Source of the DNA: Chloroflexales bacterium
GTDB lineage: Bacteria; Chloroflexota; Chloroflexia; Chloroflexales; Chloroflexaceae
Direction of reading: 5' to 3'
Assembly: GCA_013336035.1 (NCBI GenBank)
Contig: JAAXUL010000260.1
Span: forward strand, 1-9,133
DNA length: 9,133 bases
Made by a program: the position numbers and the translations under genes
Part shown: one piece after another, positions 1 through 5,930 of the stretch
How positions within the stretch are numbered: the stretch's first letter is position 1
Layout: each line of letters starts with the position of its first letter
Notes under the pieces: model-generated
What the model saw: only the letters and a program-made list of their open reading frames with translations
Databases searched by the model: none
What the model was told of the DNA's origin: nothing

Positions 1-716
1 CGCGCGCGACCGCCACGCCCAGGCCGACGGCGACCACCACCCCGCCGCCCACGCCGTCGCCCACGCCGGCGCCGGTGCGCGTCAACGGCCGCCTGTACGA
101 CGCCTACATCCCGGCGGCGGTGAAGCAGGGCCAGGCCTACCAGTACTCGTGCGAGTTCGACGCCGCCTGGGTGGTGATGCAGACCTTCGGCGTCGATGTC
201 GATGTCGAGACGATCATCGCGCGCACGCCCCAGGACACAACGGTCGAGCCGTCCTTCGCCGAGACGGGCGACGGGTTCGTGATCAGCGGCGGCGATATTC
301 GCCGGGCCTTCTCGGGCGACTACCGGACGAGCTTTCTGGCCCGCTCGTCCGGCACGGCGCTGATCCCGGTCTTCGCGAGCTTCGGCCTGCGCGCAGAGCC
401 TGTCGGCGACCGGGCCGGGGTCGAGGCGGCGCTGCGCCGGGGCGCCCTGGTCTGGATGAAGACCACGGTCGACTTCAAGCCATGGCGCCCGGCGACATGG
501 GTGACGCCCGACGGCAGCAGGCTGCGGACAGTCCTGGGCAACGACCACGCGGTCGTCGTGATCGGCTACAACCGCGATGCGGTCGTGATCCGCGATGTGC
601 TGGGGCCGACAAGCACCAACCACCAGCGCCCCCTCGAGTATGAGGTGACCTGGGAGACCTTCCTCTGGGCGTGGGAGGCGCAGGCCTTCGACGGCCTGGC
701 CGTTGCGCCCGAGTAG
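1..716 (+). CDS. C39-like (C39_2-type) cysteine peptidase domain protein, 5' end missing
   Basis: The frame is open from the first complete codon at position 3, so the true start lies before the window; the GTG at 75 is probably internal. The first ~24 codons are almost only Thr, Pro and Ala, a flexible linker as found in exported multidomain proteins. The rest (~210 residues) looks like a papain-fold C39_2 domain: a Ser-Cys-Glu motif with the presumed nucleophile Cys at 150-152, a late Asn-Asp-His-Ala-Val motif with His at 546-548 followed by a Val-Ile-Gly-Tyr strand, and an Ile-Arg-Asp motif with Asp at 594-596. Cys/His/Asp in this order is the family's catalytic arrangement. Such domains cleave or bind peptides outside the cell or during export. 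The substrate is unknown, and any signal peptide or anchor would lie upstream. The family call is from motif recognition; a non-catalytic relative is possible but all three residues are present. Confidence 0.75.
   Translation, partial: RATATPRPTATTTPPPTPSPTPAPVRVNGRLYDAYIPAAVKQGQAYQYSCEFDAAWVVMQTFGVDVDVETIIARTPQDTTVEPSFAETGDGFVISGGDIRRAFSGDYRTSFLARSSGTALIPVFASFGLRAEPVGDRAGVEAALRRGALVWMKTTVDFKPWRPATWVTPDGSRLRTVLGNDHAVVVIGYNRDAVVIRDVLGPTSTNHQRPLEYEVTWETFLWAWEAQAFDGLAVAPE
3..74 (+). repeat. Thr/Pro-rich low-complexity linker coding stretch
   Basis: About 24 codons read mainly Thr-Pro, Ala-Thr and Pro-Pro, made of imperfectly repeated ACG/ACC and CCG/CCC codons. This is a compositional repeat within the peptidase gene and likely encodes a disordered spacer between an upstream (unseen) domain or membrane anchor and the C39-like domain. 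Confidence 0.65.
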
Positions 717-729
717 CCCGCGGAGCGAC

Positions 730-747
730 GCAGGCCCGACGGGCTGC
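730..747 (+). terminator. possible hairpin terminator after the C39-like gene
   Basis: GCAG (730-733) and CCC (735-737) pair with GGG (741-743) and CTGC (744-747) around the loop GAC, with G734 bulged. It starts 13 bases after the TAG stop. It has no clear T-run, so intrinsic termination is uncertain. Confidence 0.3.
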
Positions 748-886
748 CTCGTGGTCGCGGGCACTGTCAAGGCGCCGCACTGGGGAAACCGGCCGAAAGA
801 TCAGCCGCCCATGTGACGGCGCCAGCATCGCCGTCGTCTGAACCTTATCGACAGTTACAGGCAAGCTATGACAGCGAGGTCACACT

Positions 887-1915
887 ATGGCTGGAATTCT
901 CGATTCCCTGAGCTCTATGATCACGCCCGATGTGATCGACCAGATCAGCGGCGCCATTGTCATGGACACCACGCAGGTCAGCAAAGGGCTCGGCGCCACG
1001 GCCCCCACAGTGCTCGGCAGCCTCAGCCAGCAGACCAGATCGCCCGACGGCGCGGCAGCCCTGACGAGCAGCCTGGCCAAGCTGAGCGGCAGCAACAGCC
1101 CCCTGGGAGGGCTGGAGCGGGCCATCGGCGGCAGCGGCGATCTGCTTGGCGGCCTCCTGGGCGCGGCCAGGAGTGACACCAGCAACACTATGGTCACTAG
1201 CCTGCTTGGCGAGGGCGCCAACGCGATCGGTGGCTCGCTCTCGAAGAGCCTCGGCTTTGACGTGAGGCCAATCCTGACCATAGCTGTGCCCGCCGTCGCG
1301 GGCATTGTCAACAAGTTTGTGAAAGAGGGCGGCCTCGACGCCTCGGGCGTCGCGAAGCTGCTCCAGGGCGAGGCCGACGCCTATATGAGCAACCCGGCAA
1401 ATGCCGAGACATCCCGGCTCGTCAAGCAGGCCCTCGCCGACGGCAACCAGGCCGCCACGCTGCGCGGCGCCTTCACCGACGCCGAGTGGGCGAAGGTCAA
1501 GGGCGCGCCCCTCGCCGCACTCTACCTGGTCTCCTCGGCCTCGCCCTCGCGCTGGGGCGGCACCAGCAAGGAGCTGTCGGCGGCCGCGCGCGTGGTCGCC
1601 GAGACAGCGCAGGGCGCCCCTGTGGCCTCGCTGCTCAGCAACAGCTTCGCCGCCGGCATCGACATGAACGCGTTCGAGCAGATGCAGCGCGAGAGCCCGA
1701 GCCAGGAGGCGGTACTCAACCATATCCGCGAGGCCGCCGCCCTGGTGACCCAGAAGAGCCCGTCCGAGGTGCCCGCCTTCCGCGCGACCATCATCAGGAC
1801 CGCCGAGCAGGCCGCCACCGCCGCCAAGGAGGGCGGATTCTTCGGCATGGGCGGCACCCTGGTGACCGTCGATGAGCAGGCCGCGATCAGCGCGATCACC
1901 GACGCCCTGTCGTAA
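887..1915 (+). CDS. DUF937 domain protein with an extra C-terminal domain, function unknown
   Basis: The protein has 342 residues and starts at the ATG preceded by GAGG (876-879) at seven bases. Residues ~3-160 have the look of DUF937: an N-terminal Gly-Ile-Leu-Asp helix, an Ala-Pro-Thr-Val-Leu segment (39-43), a Gly/Leu-rich stretch with Leu-Gly-Gly-Leu-Leu-Gly near 87-92, and a hydrophobic Pro-Ile-Leu-Thr-Ile-Ala-Val-Pro segment (128-135). Residues ~195-342 form a second, helical part: Asp-Ala-Glu-Trp (198-201), Ala-Pro-Leu (207-209), Ser-Ala-Ser-Pro-Ser (217-221) with Gly-Gly after it, Lys-Glu-Gly-Gly-Phe-Phe-Gly (314-320), and Val-Asp-Glu-Gln-Ala-Ala near the end. I recognise this tail as a recurring but unnamed domain. 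There is no signal peptide, and no strong membrane helix. No catalytic motif is visible, so I assign no function. The next gene on the same strand is the ferritin-like protein, 139 bases away. Confidence 0.85.
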   Translation: MAGILDSLSSMITPDVIDQISGAIVMDTTQVSKGLGATAPTVLGSLSQQTRSPDGAAALTSSLAKLSGSNSPLGGLERAIGGSGDLLGGLLGAARSDTSNTMVTSLLGEGANAIGGSLSKSLGFDVRPILTIAVPAVAGIVNKFVKEGGLDASGVAKLLQGEADAYMSNPANAETSRLVKQALADGNQAATLRGAFTDAEWAKVKGAPLAALYLVSSASPSRWGGTSKELSAAARVVAETAQGAPVASLLSNSFAAGIDMNAFEQMQRESPSQEAVLNHIREAAALVTQKSPSEVPAFRATIIRTAEQAATAAKEGGFFGMGGTLVTVDEQAAISAITDALS

Positions 1916-1980
1916 TGCGGACATAGGAGGCGAATTGCCTGTCGGCGGCACGCGGCGGGTGCGCCGGGCCGTCTGACTCG

Positions 1981-1999
1981 CTGGCACGGCTCGTGCCAG
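1981..1999. promoter_or_regulatory. perfect 8-bp inverted repeat between the DUF937 and DUF892 genes
   Basis: CTGGCACG (1981-1988) and CGTGCCAG (1992-1999) flank the three-base loop GCT. It lies 65 bases after the DUF937 stop and 55 bases before the ATG at 2055. No T-run follows, so it is either a terminator of unusual form or an operator upstream of the ferritin-like gene. Its core recurs at 5834-5848. Confidence 0.45.
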
Positions 2000-2039
2000 A
2001 TAGAGAAAGTCCGCGCAAATGCGGGCACCCCTAGCAATA

Positions 2040-2046
2040 GAGGAGG
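2040..2046 (+). promoter_or_regulatory. ribosome binding site fixing the start of the DUF892 gene
   Basis: GAGGAGG sits eight bases before the ATG at 2055. The reading frame has an earlier ATG at 2019 with no comparable site, so 2055 is the better start. Confidence 0.75.
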
Positions 2047-2054
2047 CTCACAGC

Positions 2055-2564
2055 ATGGCAATTCGCACGCTCGAAGAGAAGTTTATCCACGACCTGGCCG
2101 ACATCTACGACGCAGAGCACCGCTTTCTCGAGGCTCAGCAGGAGATGGTGCAGAACACCACGTCACCGCAGCTCAAGGCCATGATCCAGGATCATATCGC
2201 CCAGACCCAGCAGCAGATCGGCAATCTAGAGCTGATCTACTCACAGCTCGGCAGCAACCCGCAGCGGGTCAAGTGCGATGCTGCAACAGGCCTGGTGATC
2301 GAGGGCCAGAAGGGTATAGAGGAGTCGAAGGGCAACCCGGCGGTCTGCGACTGTATGATCGCGGGGAGCGCCGCCAAGGTGGAGCACTACGAGGTCGCCT
2401 CGTACCGTAGCCTGATCATGGCCGCCGAGGGTATGGGCCAGTCTCAGATCACCACCCTGCTGCGCCAGAATCTCCGGCAGGAGGAGCAGACGGCGCAGAT
2501 GGTCGAGCAGAGCACTCCGCTGCTGCTACAGCAGGCCATGAGGTTCCAGGAGCGGGGTAGGTAG
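2055..2564 (+). CDS. ferritin-like DUF892 (YciE/YciF-type) protein
   Basis: The protein has 169 residues, close to E. coli YciF in length. It is a four-helix ferritin-like protein of a stress-associated family whose exact activity is not established. Matches to YciF as I recall it: the N-terminal Phe-Ile-His-Asp-Leu and Asp-Ala-Glu (E21) in helix 1, Asp-His (H47), T51 and Gln-Ile (54-55) in helix 2, the Lys-Cys-x-Ala motif with C74, Lys-Val-Glu-His-Tyr-Glu-Val-Ala-Ser-Tyr (108-117) in helix 3, and Arg-Gln-Glu-Glu (141-144) in helix 4. E21, E110, H111, E113 and E143 are plausible metal ligands. The helix-2 stretch between H47 and Q54 has no acidic residue, unlike YciF. C98 and C100 form a Cys-x-Cys pair. 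The protein is cytoplasmic, with no signal or membrane segment. It is expressed alone or behind the DUF937 gene and is closed by the hairpin at 2593-2619. Confidence 0.9.
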   Translation: MAIRTLEEKFIHDLADIYDAEHRFLEAQQEMVQNTTSPQLKAMIQDHIAQTQQQIGNLELIYSQLGSNPQRVKCDAATGLVIEGQKGIEESKGNPAVCDCMIAGSAAKVEHYEVASYRSLIMAAEGMGQSQITTLLRQNLRQEEQTAQMVEQSTPLLLQQAMRFQERGR

Positions 2565-2592
2565 CACCTCGCGCGCCCTAGCCCTATAAAGC

Positions 2593-2619
2593 AATGCCTG
2601 CCGCTCCCCGGCAGGCATT
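2593..2619 (+). terminator. strong hairpin terminator after the DUF892 gene
   Basis: AATGCCTGCCG (2593-2603) pairs perfectly over 11 bases with CGGCAGGCATT (2609-2619) around the loop CTCCC. It begins 28 bases after the stop codon. The trailing bases TTCGTT give only a short T-rich tail. The hairpin lies upstream of the hydrolase start, separating the two transcription units. Confidence 0.7.
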
Positions 2620-2670
2620 CGTTATGCCCGGCGCGCCACAAACGACCCAAATGAGGGGCGAATCCCGACC

Positions 2671-2676
2671 TATATT
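2671..2676 (+). promoter_or_regulatory. possible -10 box upstream of the hydrolase gene
   Basis: TATATT lies downstream of the terminator and about 105 bases before the ATG at 2783. No good -35 hexamer is visible 16-18 bases upstream, so this is a weak call resting on position and the AT-rich hexamer. Confidence 0.25.
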
Positions 2677-2766
2677 GTCATCTCTTCCATACCTTCTCGG
2701 CATAGCTCCTGCTTATGGCGAGAGATACAGCGGCACCACGGCTTGCCGCTATCAAGGACGAGAGAT

Positions 2767-2775
2767 AAGAGGAGG
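2767..2775 (+). promoter_or_regulatory. ribosome binding site fixing the start of the hydrolase gene
   Basis: AAGAGGAGG stands seven bases before the ATG at 2783. The same frame is open further upstream to an ATG at 2594, but that ATG sits inside the terminator stem and has no ribosome binding site. Confidence 0.8.
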
Positions 2776-2782
2776 CCCGCCC

Positions 2783-3559
2783 ATGTTTTGGGGAAGTGCT
2801 ACTGCCAGCCCTCGCTGCCGGCATATCCATATTGGCTCGGCGAAGATCTACTCCGAGGTAGTTGGCTCGGGGTCGCCCGTGGTGCTCATCCACGGGCTGG
2901 CGGCCTCGACACGCTGGTGGGAGAAGAACGTCAGCGCCCTGGCCCGCGACCACGAGGTCCACAGCATCGATCTGGTCGGCTCAGGGAGAAGCGGCGGCAG
3001 CTTTGTGCTGCGCGAGGCGGCAAGCATCCTGGCGACCTGGATGGAGCGCTGCGACCTGGGGCGCGCCGCGCTTATCGGCCACTCGATGGGCGGCCACATC
3101 GCCGCCGACCTGGCCGCCGCCCACCCGCATCTGATCGACCGCCTCGTGCTGGTGGATGCGGCTATTCAGATCGCGGGCACAGCGCAGGCGGCGGCCCAGA
3201 GGCCTGGCGGCCTCTCTTTTCTGCCCGTCAGCATACTACCCCTGGTCGTCCCCGAGGCGCTCAGGACGGGACTGCCGAAGCTGGCCCTGGCCGCCTATGA
3301 TATGAGCAGGCACGACATGGGGCCCACGCTCCAGAAGATCCGCGCCCGCTCCCTGGTGATCTGGGGCGAGCGCGACCCCATGGTGCCCTTGAGCATAGGC
3401 TACACTCTGGCGAGCATGCTGCCCGGCAAGGCTCTGGTGGTGGTCCGGGGCGCCGGCCATGTGCCGATGTGGGAGCAGCCGGCCGCCTTCAACAAGATCG
3501 TCACCACTTTTCTAAGCAGCCGCGACGGCAGCGTCCACACCACACCCACTATGCACTAG
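2783..3559 (+). CDS. alpha/beta hydrolase with complete catalytic triad
   Basis: With the start at 2783 the protein has 258 residues, usual for a single-domain alpha/beta hydrolase. The features appear in the expected order: a Val-Leu-Ile-His-Gly oxyanion strand (His37-Gly38), Asp-Leu-Val-Gly-Ser-Gly-Arg-Ser, the nucleophile elbow Gly-His-Ser-Met-Gly-Gly with Ser101, a short helical cap (~residues 125-185), Trp-Gly-Glu-Arg-Asp with the acid Asp198, and Gly-Ala-Gly-His with His226 followed by Met-Trp-Glu-Gln-Pro. The triad is intact, so it should be an active hydrolase (esterase, lipase, haloperoxidase-like or C-C bond hydrolase); the substrate cannot be read from sequence. There is no signal peptide, so it is likely cytoplasmic. 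It is flanked by a terminator upstream and the convergent kinase gene downstream, which suggests a single-gene unit. The last ~12 residues are Thr/His-rich and probably disordered. Confidence 0.9.
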   Translation: MFWGSATASPRCRHIHIGSAKIYSEVVGSGSPVVLIHGLAASTRWWEKNVSALARDHEVHSIDLVGSGRSGGSFVLREAASILATWMERCDLGRAALIGHSMGGHIAADLAAAHPHLIDRLVLVDAAIQIAGTAQAAAQRPGGLSFLPVSILPLVVPEALRTGLPKLALAAYDMSRHDMGPTLQKIRARSLVIWGERDPMVPLSIGYTLASMLPGKALVVVRGAGHVPMWEQPAAFNKIVTTFLSSRDGSVHTTPTMH

Positions 3560-3599
3560 TCAGGCCCGGCGCGCACGACCTCATAGAGATAGCAGGTGC

Positions 3600-3628
3600 G
3601 CGAGGCGTACCTCGTCGCTGCGCCTCGC
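3600..3628. terminator. inverted repeat between convergent hydrolase and kinase genes
   Basis: GCGAGGCG (3600-3607) is the exact reverse complement of CGCCTCGC (3621-3628), with a 13-base loop. A smaller alternative, CGAGG/CCTCG with a CGTA loop, is nested in its left half (3601-3614). It lies just where the two convergent genes end, so it may terminate both. No T-run is seen on either strand. Confidence 0.35.
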
Positions 3629-5406
3629 TACGTAAGCGGGAGAATGATCGTGAATGTGCTGCCGCCGCCCACGGTGCTCGCCACCTCGACAGTGCCGCCG
3701 TGGAGGCGCACAATCTCGCGGACCACATAGAGCCCTACGCCCAGGCCGCTGACGCCGCGCGTCTCAGGCCCGTCAACCCGATAGAAGCGCTCGAACAATT
3801 GCGGCAGGGCCCCGCGGGGGATGCCGATGCCCTCGTCGCGCACCGACACCAGCACGTGTCTACCGTCGCGCCGCGCCGACAGGGTCACCGGGCTGCCACT
3901 GGGGCTATACTTAACGGCATTGCTCAGCAGGTTCTGAATCACCTGCTCCAGGCGCATCAGGTCACCATGTACAGCCAGCGGCGCGTCCTCGACCACGCAT
4001 GTCAGGGTCCGATCAGGCAGCATCGGCTGAAGATCCTCGGCGATCCGGCGCACGAGCTGACCTAGATCGATCGGGCGCAGATCGATGGTAAGATGCCCGC
4101 TCTCGAGATGGGCGCCATCGAGAAGGTCGCCGATCAGTAAGTTCAGACGGCGGCTCTGTCCGACAATCGTCTGGAGCGAGCGCTGGTTGAGGCCCGTCAG
4201 CAGGCCCTCGCTAGAGAGGCGGCGCTCGAGCATCTGGGCCTGACCGAGGAGCGAGGTGAGAGGCGTCTTAAGCTCGTGGGCCGCGACCGAGAGGAAGGCC
4301 TCGCGCATCTCAAGCGCCTCTTCGGCGTGCGCCTGGGCCCGCTGAGCCTCCTCGCGAGCGACCTGCTCGCTCGCCAGCAGACGCTGGCGCTCCTCCTCGG
4401 CCTGCTTCCGCTCGGTGATGTCCACCACGGTAATGCCCACGCCGAGGATGGGCCCCTCACCGACCCGCACCGGGTAGTAGCTGACCAGGGAGTGGTGGAG
4501 CTCGCCATGCCCATTCACACTCGTCAGCTCGAAGTCAACCAGTGGTTGGCCTGTCTCGAGCACCTGGCGCCAGAGCGGCTCCCAGCGCTTTGCCGCCAGC
4601 GGGTAGAGATCCCGCGCCGGGCGGCCCAGGTGCTCAGCTACTGAGCGCCCATTCAGCCGGGCGAGATACGGGTTGATACGCGTGTAGCGGAACTCCTGGT
4701 CCATCACCGCCAAGCCGATCGGCGCCGAGTCGATCACCGTATCGAGCAGGGCCAGCGCCTCATCGGCGGCGGCCAGGGCCTCGCGCTCGGCCTCCGAGAG
4801 GCGCACCCGCTCGAGCGCCTGGGCGCACAGCCCGGCCAGCGTCAGCAGGAAGGTGCGCTCCTCGGCGTTTAGGGCCTTGGGCGCGCCGAAGCTGAAGCCC
4901 ATGGCCCCGACAGTGGTCACGTCAAGGTTGAGCGGGAGGGCCACCCAGGCCTGTGTCTTCTTGGTGGCCTCGCTGCGGGCCAGGGTAGGGTAGCGCGCAG
5001 CGAGCTGCTCCGGGCTCTCGACCAGGATCAGCTCACTGCGCGTGACGGCATCGGCAAGAGGCACCGGGACGGTCAGGGGGATGCGGCGCCAGCTGTGGAG
5101 CAGCGTATCGGAATAGCCGTAGCTCCCGATGATCTCGAGCGCCCCATCGACGGGGTTCAGGAGCGTCACAATCCCGCCGGCGGCGCCAAGCACGGCGGTA
5201 GCGCCCTCGATCACGACGGCCGCCACCCGCTCGGCCGTGAGCGCCCGCGAGAGGGCCGCCGTGATGATCAGCAGGCGTGTGGCGCGGTCGGCCGCTGCCT
5301 CAGCGGCCAGGCGGCCCTGCTCTTGCGGCGAGAGATCCTGGACACCGTCTACCCTGACATCCTCGGCTACGCTGGTCGGCCCGGGCGCCGAAGGAAATGT
5401 GGACAT
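3628..5406 (-). CDS. soluble sensor histidine kinase (GAF-PAS-HisKA-HATPase)
   Basis: The protein has 592 residues and no membrane helix, so it is a cytoplasmic sensor kinase. A GAF-like domain spans ~44-200 and a PAS domain ~219-333 (Asp-Ser-Ala-Pro-Ile-Gly opening, Val-Asp-Ile-Thr-Glu-Arg closing). A coiled-coil Glu/Ala/Arg-rich linker covers ~333-368. The HisKA domain has the H box Ala-His-Glu-Leu-Lys-Thr-Pro-Leu with phospho-acceptor H377. The ATP-binding domain has the N box around N492/N496, the G1 box Asp-Glu-Gly-Ile-Gly-Ile (524-529), the F box Phe-Glu-Arg-Phe-Tyr (538-542) and the G2 box Gly-Leu-Gly-Val-Gly-Leu (554-559). All catalytic boxes are intact, so it should autophosphorylate and pass phosphate to a response regulator. 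No regulator gene is adjacent, making it an orphan here. The signal is unknown. The ATG at 5406 has only a poor ribosome binding site (AGG directly adjacent), so the start is less certain than the body. Confidence 0.93.
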   Translation of the reverse strand: MSTFPSAPGPTSVAEDVRVDGVQDLSPQEQGRLAAEAAADRATRLLIITAALSRALTAERVAAVVIEGATAVLGAAGGIVTLLNPVDGALEIIGSYGYSDTLLHSWRRIPLTVPVPLADAVTRSELILVESPEQLAARYPTLARSEATKKTQAWVALPLNLDVTTVGAMGFSFGAPKALNAEERTFLLTLAGLCAQALERVRLSEAEREALAAADEALALLDTVIDSAPIGLAVMDQEFRYTRINPYLARLNGRSVAEHLGRPARDLYPLAAKRWEPLWRQVLETGQPLVDFELTSVNGHGELHHSLVSYYPVRVGEGPILGVGITVVDITERKQAEEERQRLLASEQVAREEAQRAQAHAEEALEMREAFLSVAAHELKTPLTSLLGQAQMLERRLSSEGLLTGLNQRSLQTIVGQSRRLNLLIGDLLDGAHLESGHLTIDLRPIDLGQLVRRIAEDLQPMLPDRTLTCVVEDAPLAVHGDLMRLEQVIQNLLSNAVKYSPSGSPVTLSARRDGRHVLVSVRDEGIGIPRGALPQLFERFYRVDGPETRGVSGLGVGLYVVREIVRLHGGTVEVASTVGGGSTFTIILPLT

Positions 5407-5505
5407 CCTGGCGTCTTTCTGCAGCTTGTATCACGGCCCACATAGCTATCGCTTCTTACTTGCAAGAAACATGCCAGCGCCATAGCCTTCACGCTTTAGT
5501 CTTGT

Positions 5506-5745
5506 TTATTTAGCAGGCTCGATCCACCTCCGCATAGAGTCAAGATGGTCAGAGAGCCAGTACAGATATGACGATGCGTATCCGAGGAAGCCGCAGGATT
5601 GTAGCCCTGGCAGGGGCCAGCGACTAGATGGATCCTCAATATTCACGTAGATCACTGAGACCGGCACCGTCAGATCCTGTGCCTGATCATCATAGCTCGC
5701 CTGAGCCGGGATCAGCGCATACTGCTCGCCGTTCGCAGTCTCCAA
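5506..5745 (-). CDS. doubtful small protein or gene remnant, unrecognised
   Basis: From a TTG at 5745 this frame gives 79 residues; it stays open upstream to a stop at 5827-5829 with no ATG or GTG before the TTG. I do not recognise the family. The translation is not low-complexity and reads like a folded domain: a Trp-Lys-Gly-Thr strand just upstream of the TTG, Glu-Gln-Tyr-Ala-Leu-Ile-Pro, Leu-Thr-Val-Pro-Val-Ser-Val-Ile-Tyr-Val, Trp-Pro-Leu-Pro-Gly-Leu, then a Tyr/Trp-rich helix and a basic end. Third codon positions lean to G/C but less than in neighbouring genes. It ends 99 bases before the kinase start on the same strand. It could be the C-terminal remnant of a longer decayed gene, a real small gene with a TTG start, or chance. 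No signal peptide or membrane segment is visible. Confidence 0.35.
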   Translation of the reverse strand: METANGEQYALIPAQASYDDQAQDLTVPVSVIYVNIEDPSSRWPLPGLQSCGFLGYASSYLYWLSDHLDSMRRWIEPAK

Positions 5746-5832
5746 CTCCGTCCCCTTCCATCGTACCTTCCTGGTGCCAAAGCCGCTCGCCCCAGCCCCA
5801 GCCAGCCACTGAACTGACTGCTTATTTTATTT

Positions 5833-5845
5833 GCACGGGACGTGC
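5833..5845. promoter_or_regulatory. small palindrome upstream of the methyltransferase gene
   Basis: GCACG (5833-5837) and CGTGC (5841-5845) flank GGA. It lies about 85 bases before the ATG at 5931 and 47 bases before the extended -10 box, a plausible operator or activator position. Bases 5834-5848 match 1985-1999 at 13 of 15 positions. Confidence 0.35.
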
Positions 5846-5891
5846 CAGCGCAGGGGGCCCAGAGCCATCAGCCTGGGCGCGAGAGAAGAGG

Positions 5892-5900
5892 TGCTATACT
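5892..5900 (+). promoter_or_regulatory. extended -10 promoter of the homocysteine methyltransferase gene
   Basis: TGCTATACT fits the TGn-extended -10 consensus (hexamer TATACT at 5895-5900). No -35 hexamer is visible, as expected for extended -10 promoters. Transcription from about 5907 would leave a leader of roughly 24 bases. Confidence 0.5.
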
Positions 5901-5930
5901 GTCGGGGCAACCTTTCACTGGCCACAATAT

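Larger units (their letters stand above)
5407..5930. other. 524-base region between divergent kinase and methyltransferase genes
   Basis: This stretch is visibly richer in A and T than its neighbours, notably near 5490-5515 and 5821-5832. It must hold the promoter of the minus-strand kinase (a TTGCAA near 5460-5465 is a weak -35 candidate) and of the plus-strand methyltransferase (extended -10 at 5892-5900). It also holds a doubtful minus-strand frame at 5506-5745, a small inverted repeat TTCTT/AAGAA (5453-5468) and a palindrome at 5833-5845. No RNA gene or mobile element is recognised. Confidence 0.5.

Noticed and set aside
866..1987. Long open frame on the minus strand opposite the DUF937 gene (373 codons)
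   Set aside because: It is a shadow: Gly/Ala/Arg-rich composition, no family motifs, and it spans the opposite strand of a gene with a ribosome binding site and recognisable domains.
2594..2782. N-terminal extension of the hydrolase to an ATG at 2594
   Set aside because: That ATG is inside the terminator stem with no ribosome binding site; the extension has no alpha/beta hydrolase similarity, and 2783 has an excellent site.
5628..5930. N-terminal extension of the methyltransferase by 101 codons
   Set aside because: The extension is Pro/Ser/Arg-rich, crosses the promoter and overlaps the opposite small frame; MmuM proteins begin where 5931 begins.
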